Shown here: one piece after another, positions 23,345-35,350 of the stretch
Position numbering within the stretch: the stretch's first letter is position 1
Layout: every line of letters starts with the position of its first letter
Source: Epiperipatus broadwayi
Taxonomy: Eukaryota; Onychophora; Udeonychophora; Euonychophora; Peripatidae
Length of the DNA: 64,000 bases
Direction of reading: 5' to 3'
NCBI GenBank assembly: GCA_028023455.1
Contig: JAQFVV010012405.1
Span: forward strand, 3,229,149 to 3,293,148
Notes under the pieces: model-generated
Databases searched by the model: none
Told to the model about the DNA's origin: nothing
Seen by the model: the letters and a program-made list of their open reading frames with translations, nothing else
Position numbers and translations under genes: made by a program

Positions 23345-24850
23345 ATTGTGTCCCACCTCAGCTGCTAGATTCAAACCCCTACTATCCAAACACTTTATTG
23401 GTTTTGGAGTAAACCCCGGGTGCCAGCTAGTCTAAAACAAACATATTCGGACAATAGGCTCATAATCCAGTGCTCGAAATAATCCCTAAAACTAGCTCAG
23501 CCTAATTTTAATTCAATAACAAAATATTTAATTAGTGGTGAAAGAATTGATAAAAGATTGGTAAAAGAATTGGTAAAAAGAATTGACCGACAAAATAAGG
23601 CTTAAGTTTAAAGACAATTTATTAACATTAATTATACTAAATATAAATACTTTTATAAATTTTTTTAAACTAACATAATATGGGTATATTTTAATCATGC
23701 ACATACCTAACTCACACACTGGCATATATAATAAAGCATTAAACAATACTTGATATTTAGAACACACAAATTAATAGTTTATTTTTATGTGCTATAGAGT
23801 TCATATAATTTGGTTCTTGGAGGATTCATGAATGCAATGGCTACTTAGGAAGGAATATAAGAAAAAAATGTTATTTACCTAGGATTTTGGAACTTGCTGT
23901 TTGCTGCTTCTAATGAGATATCTCTAACCGCTTTGATTCAAAGTTTTCTTGCAAAGATTTGATCATTATTAGTTGGTATTATTCCTGGAGACAATTAGAT
24001 ATTGATGGAGATTCTTCAAGCTGTTACGAAGACATTATATTCACAGACAGATCTGGATTTAGGATAGAGACAGCCACATGTTTCCGACAGCAACTAACAC
24101 TGCATTTCTAACTGAATGAACTGAACTCAACTCTTTGCAACTGACTTGACTGAATGGTTTTCTGAACTGATTGTCTGATAAAATTTTGGCTATTTTTATG
24201 TGGTGTGTGTTTTCATTTTTATGTCCGCCAGCAATATCTGTTATCGAAATTCCTTAGATATAAGCTTATAATCCTGTTGTCAAAATTCCTTAAGTAGCCA
24301 ATCCTTTTTGATCTTGTTATTGGATATTTTAATTAGCAGCCATCACAAACGTGTTGTTTTTTGTTTTTAATTAGTAGCCATGCAAACATGTTTTTTTAAA
24401 ATTCTTTAACCTTCATTTATTTATAATATTTAATACACATATATATTACTTACATTTGCATGTACATATATAATTTTATTCTAAAATCAAAACTAGTTTT
24501 AAGATTACCTTTTTTTCTTTAATTTAAATAAAGAGGTTTATATTTTTAGACTTTTGAATTATATTTCAACTAATAATAATAATATGACAAACTCTTTAAT
24601 CTTAAAACTTCTAGTTTGACATTTCTGAAATGAACTTCCTTAACTAATTGTAACTTTTATTTCAAACTCTGACTTTTAAATCTTATTTTTCTGAAAACAA
24701 ACTGGAATAAAATCTTAAATTTTTACCTATTCTTTTAACGAATAATTTTGTTTTAATAATTTTTTTTCTAACAAAATTATTATGTGCCAATTAATTGAAT
24801 TGGTACAATATATATATATATATATATATTCAATACTCTATTCCTAACAT
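23345..24850. repeat. Possible solo LTR or unclassified retroelement remnant
   Basis: Less AT-rich than its surroundings over 23340-24420, without coding frames, then an AT-rich tail ending at a palindrome-like GTGCCAATTAATTG-AATTGGTAC (24784-24807) and a (TA)n tract. The composition resembles a long terminal repeat, but no second copy or defined ends are visible. Confidence 0.25.
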
Positions 24851-25365
24851 TTTTTTTACAAGTAATAAATTCTTGCATATTGTTGGCCTTATTATAACTA
24901 AAAAAAGGAGGCATGGCTAAGTATACAGAGGTCTTCAGAAAAAGTTTTAGAGAAGGTGAAATACTTTTCTAAAAAAAGGCAGTAAAAATAAAGTAGAGAT
25001 AATTTATATAATAAAACAAGTGAACATAATATTTTCATTAAAATTCTCTACTATTCTTTTTACTAAATAAACTTCTCTCATATTACTCATGTGTAAATTC
25101 CAACATGTAATTGTGAAGGAAACAGGATAGGATTGTATGGAAGGCTAAACTTTTAAAGATACACCAGCTCCAGCTTCTATCGATTAACAATTTGAATTTA
25201 CTTTTATTCAAAATGCATGGATTTTATATAAAAAAAATTGCTAATACAATTTTGTTATAACTTACTTATAATAAATTGTTACTGGAAATATGTAAATTAA
25301 CAATAATGATAATGATTGGAAAAGTTATGTTGAACTGTTTACTGAAATGTTTTATTGATTCTCAT

Positions 25366-26138
25366 TTAACCGTTTGACTGCCTAACTCATCCAAAAATGA
25401 GAAGATTTGATGTCACTCTAAATCGGCCACTATTTATCCCACATATACATATTACACATCATTCGAAAGAAAATCAAAAGTTCTGTAAGATGGTGCCCTC
25501 TTCAGAATTATTTTACAAGTAAAAAGTCAATAAAAATGACCATATATGTCAAACAAAACCAAAGCACTGCCTCCTCACAACCTTTTCTTGAATCTTATTG
25601 GCTGTCCAACTTCTGTCAGAAAGGGAAATGGCTGCCAAAAAGTAAAAAGTTACGTTCATTTTGATTTTTATTACGAAAATGATAAACGAATGTTTACAAC
25701 ATTTTAAACAATATTTGAATTGAATTACAAATTATTATTGATAAAATAATACTAAAAATCAAATTATTTTAGAAAAATAGTTAAGATATTACCAAGAATT
25801 ATTTATTTATTGCTACATATTGATCGTAACGTTAAAGTGAAAAAAAAAAGATTGCTGATGCAATTTTTTTTGGTTGGTTGAATAGCGGTTACTTTTATTT
25901 CACTGCAATTGAATATTTTTTAAATTATAAATCAAATTTTATTTTTGAAAAGACTTTCGTTTGCTTTCGTAATCTGACAATTCAGTAATATACTTTTTAC
26001 AAATGAAACTAACGTATTTATATTATTAAAAGTGATCTATTTTAACAATAGATTTTGGTAAAGTTGTGAGTTGGCCAATTAAAAGTTTTGATTTTTAACT
26101 CATTCGGCCAATGAAATAATAATCGTTGACAGGGTTAA
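25366..26138. mobile_element. piggyBac-like non-autonomous DNA transposon, copy 1
   Basis: A 773-bp unit bounded by TTAA on both sides. Left end TTAACCGTTTGACTGCC, right end in reverse TTAACCCTGTCAACG; both ends carry a nearby CTCAT / ATGAG block. TTAA target sites and ends starting CC are typical of piggyBac. No transposase is encoded. A diverged relative lies 0.6 kb downstream. Confidence 0.6.
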
Positions 26139-26752
26139 TAAGTTTTCTATTTTTGTTGTGTAAAATAAGGCTGAAATAGAGAAATTATTTTTCAGGGCAT
26201 AATTAGACATGATCATTCCATTATGGCTTTATCATATCTAATTTATTGATTAATCATATTTGTGTGAGACAATATTCACTAATTGGTTATACCAGATAAT
26301 TCATTTGAAGTAGTTGAAAAATACTTCAGAAACAAAATCTCAGGATAGATAAGAAAGTATAATTACAATAAGATTTTTTTTTATTAAATTTAATGCTTAT
26401 TATCTGACAAGGTATAGATTTTATATAGCAATAAATTAAGGGATTTGACATTTTTAAATATTTAACAAGTAATTAGAAGCTTTTTTTTTTTATTTTGCTA
26501 GTAACAAGTAATAGTTGTATTAAGATAAAAATTGTATATGAATTGATTTGATGATTAATAAAGGTACAAACATGATATTCATTTAAGATTACTAAAGATA
26601 ATTGCAATTAAATGTTAGTATATTTTAAATCATTATTGATTAAATTGAATTTTATATTAAGTCAGTATACTCATAAAGATCATAATCTTATTCAGTTATA
26701 AAACTGGTAATAGTGATATGTTTTAATCTGTTACAAATTAGATTGATCTGCT

Positions 26753-27465
26753 TTAACCTTTTAACTGGAATATTTATCTTATGATGAACATAACTTTAAA
26801 ATCATTTTAAAACTGGCAGTTTTTACATTATCATAGTGAATTTATGCTCATTTTAAAGCTTAAAAAGTACCATGAGATGTTGCCCTCTCTAGAATTATTT
26901 TACAAGTAAAAAAATCAATATTTAGATTTAAAGTTTTAACAATGGGAGAATGTGGACTTTTGTTGCTCATAAGGGAGTGCTTGTCAACAATTTTCACCAC
27001 TCCAACTTCTTTGTTTTGATTTTGAAAACAAAAATGAATGTGTAGAGTATTTTTTAGTATTTTTTTTAACATATTAAAAATTATTTTGATAAAATATGCT
27101 GAAAATAAAATTATTTTAGAAAAATAGTTAAGATTTTAGTGAAAATTATTTACTTTTATATGAACGTAAATTGAGAAAGAAAATCACTGATGTACGCTAT
27201 ATTTTCTAATAAGTTACGAAAGTTTTTTTAGGTACTCCAGTATAAAATATTTTTATAATTATAAATAGAAATTTATTTTTGAAAAAACTTTTCATTCACT
27301 TTCATAATCTGATAAATTATTAATTTGTTTTTTACAATGAAACTAAAATGAATATAATATTAAAAGATGAATATATTTTTACTGCTGATTTTGTAATTGA
27401 CAAATTAAAAGTTTAGAACTTTAATTTACTTGGCTAATAGGTATTTTGAACAATGAATATATTAA
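26753..27465. mobile_element. piggyBac-like non-autonomous DNA transposon, copy 2 (older)
   Basis: Collinear with copy 1 in the same orientation. Shared blocks include AGAATTATTTTACAAGTAAA, TTATTTTAGAAAAATAGTTA and TTTTTGAAAA-ACTTT. It starts at TTAACCTTTTAACTGG and ends at a TTAA near 27462, with eroded ends. The open frame 26860-27072 on the minus strand is fortuitous. Confidence 0.5.
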
Positions 27466-28389
27466 TTATATTTAAGTTTGTCAATGTGGATCATAAATTC
27501 CGTTTAAATGTTACATGTTAGTATTAATACTTGATTTTATATAAACAGTAACAGTCTTTCATAGTCTTTGACAGTTATAGTCTAAAATTTTAACAACCTT
27601 GCTTTATTTAACTGAAAATTGAATATGATTTGTCATTTGTGTTTGAGGAAGTATCACACAGGAATCTATCATTTATTTTACATGTTGTTATGATTGGATA
27701 TTGAAAATCTTAAGGTTATTTAATAGGTTGGTTTTATTTTATATTTTAAATTGGTGAAATTGGAAAGATATTTTAAGTTAATTGATTTTGTATTATTATT
27801 AAGTATTTAATCAATAAGAATATATATATATATATTAGTGAAATAGTGTAGCTGTGTTAGTATTACATTTGATTTTATTTGTTTGTAATTGGAAATTAAT
27901 TATTGAGTTATATGTTTATTTAGATATCATTGATATTTTAGATTTGTATATCATTTTAAACTTATTATCTAATCCAACCATGAATTATGTCATTTAAATA
28001 TACACCTGGGTCTCATTTTATGTGGTAGATAGGTTGCTAAGAAAACGCGCACAAAAGAAATCACACAAAAATAGACTTATCTTGAAAAATGGGGGATAGG
28101 TACTGTAATTTTTCAAAAATCGCCTAAAACCAAAGTTATAATGTAAAATTACTTTAAAATTCGCACAAAAAAATAAGGAAATAAAATATGTCTAATAAAA
28201 AATTTCAAATTTGAAAGAAATTGATACAAGACAAACTATTTTACTTTTTTTATTAACTACAGTATTTAATTTTATTCAGAACAATATATTTTCATGTGTA
28301 ATTTACATTTTTTTTATACATGTACAGTATTTTAATTATTATCACTATTTGAGACATCAGATTTGTCATGTGATGATGTGATGTAGTGT

Positions 28390-28750
28390 AGCTTCTCTTT
28401 AAACAAAGTCAAGAATCTCTCAGCAATTATGCCCAGAGAAACCTGTTAGCTACATTATTTTACATTTCTCAGTCTAAGTTTTCCCATATTCTGCTCCATC
28501 CCATTTCCGCAACATAATCTTTGTCAACTCTATGGCCTTTATATCTAAATCCCAATAAATTGCTCTTATAGTTGATTTGCCCAAACTAAAACATTTTCCA
28601 ATTGCTGTTGATCATTCCCATTTTTCTAAGTGATCTAAAAATTGAAATTTTTGTTTCCAAAGAAATTCACTTTCTTAAGTGTTTTTTCCTCTCCATTAGG
28701 ATAAACTAAATGTTTAAAATAAAAATAAGAACTTAGACTTATGATAAAAG
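28390..28750 (-). pseudogene. Decayed CENP-B/Psq-type helix-turn-helix transposase fragment
   Basis: On the minus strand, in shifted frames, a stretch reads LRKVNFFGNKNFNF, then LEKW, then AIGKCFSLGKSTIRAIYW. The spacing and the GKSTI helix match the N-terminal DNA-binding domain of pogo, Tigger and Jerky transposases, where K-STI is the recognition helix. Stops interrupt it and no DDE catalytic domain is recognisable. The call depends mainly on this one motif plus the TA-flanked ends. Confidence 0.5.
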
Positions 28751-28996
28751 ACATCTACTCACTGTTGTTGGGCAAAATTTAATTAAAAGTAACAAAAATT
28801 AAATTCTTATTTTTGTTTTTAATTTTTAACTTTTCAATTCCGTTTAAAAATCAAATTTCATTGTTTCATGATCACATTAATTTCAGATCACATCACGTAA
28901 TTTTTAAATTGTTAATTACAATTAAAAATCAGATTTTAATTTTTAATTGACAAATTTAATTGTGTTCAATGCTGTTACTCATCTTTTAAAAATAAA

Positions 28997-29281
28997 CTTG
29001 CGGACACTAAATGATTAATTGATTACATACTCTTTTTTTAAATAGCAAAAATAGAATATGATTTAAAATGCAAAAACGACAATATGCATAGTATAGGCAT
29101 CTATAAAATTTGAACAGATTTACATTATAATCTAGTAAAATTTATTACTTGCGGACACTAAATGATTAATTGATTACATACTCTTTTTTTAAAAAAGCAA
29201 AAATAGAATGTGATTTAAAATTCAAAAACAACAATATGCATAGTATAGGCACAGATTTACATTATAATCTTGTAAAATTTA
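28997..29281. repeat. 151-bp tandem duplication inside the pogo-like element
   Basis: Units start at 28997 and 29148, each with CTTGCGGACACTAAATGA and later GACAATATGCATAGTATAGG (CAACAATATGCATAG in unit 2). Unit 2 carries a small deletion. Confidence 0.9.
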
Positions 29282-29397
29282 ATGTGTATATATAAAATGG
29301 GGAAATCCTGATTTTAAGTGAATTCTGAACTTACTTTATTGCATAAAATCTACTACAGTACTATTATAAAGCGCTGAAAATATTGAAATTATTAGGT

Positions 29398-29499
29398 GGA
29401 AGTCGAACTCCGATAATGCGCTATTACTTTAAATATGATGTGAGTGCACGGAATTTATAATATTTTAAGTAATAGCGCATTATTGGAGCTCGACTTCTG
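29398..29499. repeat. Hairpin-forming inverted repeat
   Basis: Arms of about 32-35 bases (29398-29432, 29464-29499) share GTCGAACTCCGATAATGCGC with its near-complement, around a spacer of about 30 bases. It lies in the terminal part of the pogo-like element. Confidence 0.8.
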
Positions 29500-29617
29500 A
29501 TCTCATAATTGTTATCACATAAAAAAAAACCACATACAAAGATAATAAGAAGAAACATGAATCGCATAACTTCAAAATCGTATTAAATAAATCTGCATAA
29601 AATGAGTCCCGGGTGTA

Positions 29618-30479
29618 TATTAAATAATGTTTGACTTTTGGTATAAATTTGTATTATTGCAAACAGTGTTTTAACTCATAAGAATAATTAATGTTTATCT
29701 GTCTAATTCTTTGTCATTATTTTTGCTATATTATAAGTGGATTTTATAATAGGCATACATTATTAGTTATAAAGTAATGATATTTGGTTTTATTGCTTTA
29801 TCTTTAAACTATTGCAAATAATGCTCATATTTTATGATAGCTTGAGGTAATGTTTTATTTGTTTTCTATCCATTCAAAATGCTATTTGATTTCATGAGTT
29901 TACAACAAAGATTATTATCATTGTTCTATTGAATTAAGTTTTAGATCAGTATTCATATTCACTTTAGTTTAGTGTATTATTTTCATACTGTTATAAGTGA
30001 GAAAAAAACAATTCACGTGCATTATTAAATTAGGATTATTCAATAAGTTATCAATAATTAGGCTGTGATTCAGGATACAGTTTGACTTTTAATTTTATTC
30101 TGTTATAAATGGTATTCTACTTCAGAGTATATTTTTGTTCACCTACAAATGCTGACCAATGATTGGGATATATTTTCATTCAGATTATATTAAAGTTTTT
30201 ATTTCCATGGTCATTATAGTCATTCAGTTGCAAATAGCTCCTAAATCTATAAGGCATTGTAAGAAAAGCATACCCTCATTTTTATTGTTACAAATGGCAC
30301 CACAATTCACAGGACATCATTAAACCAGTGCCATTCTTTCATGGGTCACATATTTATTCTGTTACAATATAAATCCATAGCATAATGGCAACTCGTGTGC
30401 ATTAGATTTTTCTGTAACTTTTATCAATAATTGGATGTGATGTACATTACTAAAGTCACTTTAAAATCCAATTTGTTCT
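29618..30479. other. AT-rich DNA without recognised features
   Basis: No coding frame or classifiable repeat is visible. Confidence 0.45.
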
Positions 30480-31990
30480 TCTGATTGGTTGGAATTCAAA
30501 ATTCTTTGGAGATGAGTTGTAATTATCTGGGACAACTGACAGAAGACTGTTAAATCTTTAATTTCTAATATCTTGTTTATCAGCTTTTTTTTAAACATCA
30601 ATATTACTACTGCATTCTTCTAATCATCTGGTACAAATTTATCATTTAAGGTGTTTGATAAATAACTTTGTCAATAATTTTTCTGTTTTTTCATCTACTT
30701 CTTTTAGACATCAATAATATGTCCATCATTTCCTGGTACTATTCTTTTCTTTACAGATTTAGTTTCATATCTTACTTCTTCAGTTAAAACGCTGGGTAAT
30801 TTAGATATAATAAATGTAAGGATAATTATGTTTTCTGTTTTTTATTATATAATTCTTTATAGAGATCTTCCACACATTTCATGATGTCATTTGTTTTTTT
30901 AATAATAGTTAATTTTTTTATTGCAGAAATAATCTTTTTTTAATACCAAGATACTGTTTACAATTTTGATACTTTTATTCTCTTCCATAGTTTTCTTTGC
31001 CAATTCACAATTATATCATTATTAACTCTTTTTTTTATTATTATTTTACAATTAAATTTTTTTTAATGGATCATTTTTAAAAAATTTCATAATTTTTCAT
31101 TTCTTTATATCTCCTTTTGCCTCAATTGAAAATTTACTGATATATTGCTCCTTTTTTGTATTGTCAATCTTTCTTGCAAATCTCAGTTATCTTCCCATTG
31201 ATTTGACTGAAATCTGAATTATTTTTTAAGTATTTGCAAGTTCTAATCTAAATTCATTGGAGTTTTTCGGAAGACTATGCTTATCACTAATTTTGCACTA
31301 ACATATATCTTACACCCCACTAATCAATGATATTATTTTTAAATGTTAATTGAAATATAATCCAATTCTGCTGTAACTTCATTTGGATTGTTTCATGTCT
31401 ATTCCATTTAGCATGTTTTCTAAGAAAGAATTCATAATACCCAGTTTTTCTTTAAATTCCACAATCGTTTGTTCTCTCTTATTTCAGTTATCAAAGGCAA
31501 ATTTACTCAAAACACTTTTATTCTTCAGTCGTTCACCAATTCTATCATTAAAGTTTTCCATGATAATTCTGAGATGTTTGGTTTTATCAAAAATATTTTG
31601 TATGGCAATGAAAAATTTGTTGGGGGCATAAGTCTTTAATTAATCTGCTTTTGATATTTTCTATTAAGTTGAATAACAATTTTTTCTACTCTGTCTGATA
31701 TATCCTTGATCTCCAAATGTTATTCACCCACTTTTTATGTATAATGAGTTCGACTTTTATTATGCTTTCAATATTTATGCATTTGTAAATAAATTACATA
31801 CCCACTTCTTTTTAAAACAATTTTCTTTTCACCTTTTATTCTAACTTTACAAAGCTTAACTATTTCTCATTTAATTTTATTACAGTTTTTCAATTCATGC
31901 TTTCATTCCAGATGCAGGTACTTAAATAAAAGGTCATCATCAAATGGCAGTTTGTCTTGAATCAGGAAATTCTTAGTCATAATTTAATTT
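30480..31990 (-). pseudogene. RTE-type LINE remnant: endonuclease and start of RT
   Basis: Read on the minus strand. The apurinic endonuclease region runs from about 31.9 to 31.2 kb. It contains an eroded L-Y-AP block, IIMENFNDRIGERL (counterpart of the GDFNAKVG motif), KREQTIVEFKEKLGIMNSF and then eroded SDH-region text. RT begins near 30.7 kb with LTKLFIKHLK-like text. These motifs in this order match RTE/BovB-like LINEs, whose endonuclease nicks the target for target-primed reverse transcription. Many stops and shifts are present, and the FADD part of RT is absent, so the copy is interrupted or too decayed to follow. Confidence 0.6.
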
Positions 31991-34100
31991 TGACTGACAT
32001 AATTGTAAATATCTATTTTAAAAATAAAAAAAAGAGATAAATGCCCCCCCCCCCACACACACACATTCGTCCTGCATTCAAGGAAACTCAACTAACATGT
32101 CAGTTAAAAACTTTTAGGCAGCTGAAAAGAAAAGTCAAGATGTTTCTTGATTTTACATTCAAAGATACAAACCAATAAACTCATCATATTGACTGATATG
32201 TATACACGAGTAGCCCATTCATGTTAATATGAATAATCACATAATAGTCAAGATACGAAGCTGATATTAGAAATTTGGCCTGCCCCATTGCTTTAACGTC
32301 CCAAAGAAGAATCAAAGGATCCCTTTTATTTAACAATAAACTTCTTTTTGAAACAGTAATGTACATTATATGTAGTTAATTCCCAGCTTTAAATAAAACT
32401 ATTCTCCAATAAAGTATTAATACGTGTCTAACAATTTTTTTATTTTTATAATTCACATTTATCTTAATGCTTTAATATAAAATGTAAAAAAAAAACTATG
32501 TACAATCTATTATTACGGGATAATAATAAAAGACTTTTTTTTTTTTTAGCTATCCTTAGTCAGTATATTTACACTTATCTGAATATTTATTTATTGATAC
32601 GTATAAATCAAATGCCAGTACACTTTTTTTATGTCTTTGTCTTTTCTGCCTTTTCTTATAGATTTCTGTTTTGTATGCTGAACAGGGACCGTGTGTGCAG
32701 TGAATTGAAAATGCTTGCTTTTCTTTTTAGATCCTTTTGTTGATATAGCAGACGCCAGTGATTATGAGTGGCAAATATTGACTTTAGGCTTTGGCAGTAT
32801 AGGCCTAATGAATTCAATAAAAGCCATTCTTCAATGCCTATTAGCAAGCTATACCACTATAACGAGACTCTTCTATTGGAGTCTACCAGTGGGATATATT
32901 TATTGAATTTTCAATTTTTAAATTTGAAAAAGAAAACCTGTCGTAATTCTTAGAAATGATTATTAAATTCGTATATAATTAATTAAATTTAGTTTTTAAA
33001 ATTGAATTTATCATTACATCTCCATCTACATACAAACATACTGTACAAATGTAAACAAACACACATACTTTTAGAGAAAGTTAACGCTTTGCCATATTTG
33101 ATTATGGTAATAATTTTTTTTTATTTTAATACTTTTAGTGGTCTTCTTATTATTGTCAAATATTTACAACTTTTACGTTTCAGATTAAAAAAAAAAAAAA
33201 AATTAAGTTACTATTGTACTTGTTATTGTAATATCTTGGAATAATCTTTTTTTAATTTAATTTTAGTCATAGTGATTTCAACATTATGTAAATTTGCTAT
33301 AATAAGTGGCCATTATAAGGCAAAAAACTTTTTAGCATTCCTGTACAGAGAAGCGATGTAGTTAGTGAGGGCGTAATGTTTAACTAATTTGTCGTATTAT
33401 TCAATTAAGAGCAGCTAGAAACGCATTTACTGACCAATACTTGATTTGTTAGTTAAGTCGAATATAAATTATTTGTCTGATAGAAAAGACCTAAGCTGGC
33501 TTAAAATCTGAAAAAACAAATCCAACTTTCAAAGTTCAAGCCACAAACATTCATAATAAATGCGCAAATGTCATTTATATATGTCTGTGTGTTGTGTGAG
33601 GATATAGTTTATTAATGCAATCCTACGGAATAAATGTGTGTAAAGAAAATAATGAAAATTTATTTAAAATTACAAAAAGTATTACAAAAGGCATGTGGAT
33701 GATGATAAAGTATAAGGTGCTACTTTTTAATATTCACACAGAAAAGAAGATATCACTGTAATTTCAAGCTTTGAATTTATATTTGCATGTAGTATTAGGA
33801 TTATGAATAATCCAGATTGTTTAAATGAAAATATAATTTTATGAAGGAAAATAAATAAAGTATAAATGTAATTTTTTTTACTCATGTCTATTGATATTAT
33901 GGAAATCTTTAAATCAAAAATAGGACAATGGCAACCATTGTAAAAGTAAATATTTGTGTACATAGAAATAAAACTCCAGAAAATAGATATGAATGTTTGA
34001 TATGTTTTATAGAAAAAAATCATTCATTATTCTTCACTCAAAACAATGATTATTATATGACTAAGTCAAATATTTTTTTACTTTTGGGAAATATATATAT
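31991..34100. other. AT-rich DNA; a GC-richer block at 32690-32906
   Basis: Poly-C at 32044-32053. At 32690-32906 a polypyrimidine tract ending in TTTTTAG is followed by an unusually GC-rich run that is open on both strands (ASDYEWQILTLGFG on plus). No splice donor follows and I do not recognise the peptide. It could be a repeat fragment. No other gene is seen. Confidence 0.4.
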
Positions 34101-34222
34101 TCTAGCATGTGTGCATGTGCAATGCAACTGTTCCCAAAAGCTATAAAGTGTTAATATAAAATAGATAACTAAGAACAAATGAGCTGAGCACTTTCAAAGG
34201 CTCTTGCCTTCATAATCATAGC
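34101..34222 (-). repeat. Left inverted terminal repeat of PLE2
   Basis: The reverse complement of 35229-35350, from TCTAGCATGTGTGCATGTGC to CATAATCATAGC, with few differences. Confidence 0.95.
34178..34222 (-). ncRNA. Variant hammerhead motif in the left PLE2 repeat
   Basis: On the minus strand: stem I ...GCT, core ATGATTAT, stem II GAAGGC-AAGA-GCCTTT (one G-U pair), GAAA, stem III AG-TG-CT closing to CTC, then AGCTC. Positions 3 and 8 are A and U instead of C and G, so they could still pair. One extra U follows A9. Confidence 0.5.
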
Positions 34223-34282
34223 ATCTTCCTGAACTACTATGAGAGGAAGATCATACCTGGTTTAAACCCTACATGCTTTCTA

Positions 34283-35140
34283 ATATATACTAGATATGTG
34301 GATGACCCATTCATTGCTGCCACCCCTGAAATCATCACATGGATCAAAGTTGAATTGGAAACTAGCACAGTGCTAGTTGTGAATGTCACAACTGAAGTTA
34401 CTCACCAACAAGTTAAATATCTTGATGTCAATATACAAAAGAGAAAACAACCACTGCCATTATAGTATGGCCATCAAACCATTGGAGATCAGATGTCATA
34501 TACACCTTCAATCTAACACATCAATAGAACATAAATTATCCAGCTTAGCATTTTTTTTTTTGCACAGAAACAGGCTGTTATGTAAAATTGAGGCAGACAC
34601 AAAAGCAAATGTAATAGAATACAGAGATGACTTATTGAATTTAGGGTTCAGGCAGTCCATTGTTGTTAAATTTTTTTTTATATATTCAGAATAAACAGCT
34701 TAACACTCACATCACACAGGATAAATCCAGATTATTGCTTCCATATATATCCAATTTACACAAGAAATTGCATTCTATCATCAACAACAGATATCAGCTT
34801 TGTTTCCGAACCCCTCCAAACTCTGACAATTTAATTAACAATACTAAAGACCAAACTCCACTTTTACAGACCCCCCCATACAGTATATAATATTGCATGT
34901 TTCAACAATAATTGTAAAGGCACATATTATGGAGAAAGCAGAGCATCTTTGTCCACACGATTAGCACAACATAAATATTCATACAATAGAGCTCTCAACG
35001 ATCTTTCCACCTATTCAGTTTTCTATCAGCACCAGAGCACAAATCACCACGAGTGCATTCAAGACAATCTCACAATTGTGTGTAGAGAGAGACATGACCC
35101 CAAAAGAAAAATCAAAGAAGCCTTCTTCATCTCATGAGAC
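34283..35140 (+). pseudogene. PLE2 coding remnant: end of RT plus GIY-YIG endonuclease
   Basis: RYVDDPFIAATPEIITW near 34290 is RT motif C with both catalytic aspartates, followed by VKYLDVNIQKRKQ, the next conserved RT block. After frameshifts the endonuclease appears at 34885-35137: YNIACFNNNCKGTYYGES (the paired-cysteine GIY region ending in the Y-G), STRLAQHKYSYN with the catalytic-region arginine and histidine, and a C-terminal RKIKEAFFIS. The RT fingers and palm motif A are missing because the copy is 5' truncated. The minus-strand frames here are not genes. Confidence 0.8.
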
Positions 35141-35223
35141 AAAGATGCCATAAATAGGAAGGACACGTTCTATGCTTTATTGAAGAAATGGAATTAGCAT
35201 ATTTGCATATCATTAAACGTAAT

Positions 35224-35270
35224 AGCAAGCTATGATTATGAAGGCAAGATCCTTTGAAAGTGCTCAGCTC
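35224..35270 (+). ncRNA. Variant hammerhead motif in the right PLE2 repeat
   Basis: Stem I AGCT (35228-35231) pairs with AGCT (35266-35269). The core is ATGATTAT (35232-35239), stem II is G-AAGG...CCTT-T, GAAA is at 35256-35259, and stem III AG/CT closes a TG loop before the cleavage triplet CTC (35263-35265). A3 and U8 replace C3 and G8. It lies in the sense of the coding strand at the 3' end. Confidence 0.55.
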
Positions 35271-35350
35271 ATTTGTTTTTAGTTATCTATTTTATATTAA
35301 CACTTTATAGCTTTTGGGAACAGTTGCATTGCACATGCACATGTGCTAGA
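35229..35350 (+). repeat. Right inverted terminal repeat of PLE2
   Basis: Inverted partner of 34101-34222. Confidence 0.95.

Larger units (their letters stand above)
28003..29615 (-). mobile_element. pogo/Tigger-like DNA transposon flanked by TA
   Basis: About 1.6 kb. Terminal inverted repeats of about 20 bp: left CACCTGGGTCTCATTTTATG, right in reverse CACCCGGGACTCATTTTATG. A TA dinucleotide sits just outside each end, the expected target duplication for the Tc1/mariner-pogo group. Inside is a decayed helix-turn-helix transposase on the minus strand, a 151-bp tandem duplication and a hairpin. It is too short and broken for a full transposase. Confidence 0.65.
34101..35350 (+). mobile_element. 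Penelope-like element PLE2, 5'-truncated, with inverted terminal repeats
   Basis: Bounded by 122-bp inverted repeats (34101-34222 and 35229-35350) differing at only a few positions. The body starts inside RT, just upstream of the YVDD motif, and continues to a GIY-YIG endonuclease and a stop. PLEs combine a telomerase-related RT with a GIY-YIG endonuclease. Both repeats hold a variant hammerhead pointing outward. Confidence 0.85.

Noticed and set aside
23345-24850. Complete LTR retrotransposon
   Set aside because: There are no coding remnants and no second copy in the window; at most a solo LTR.
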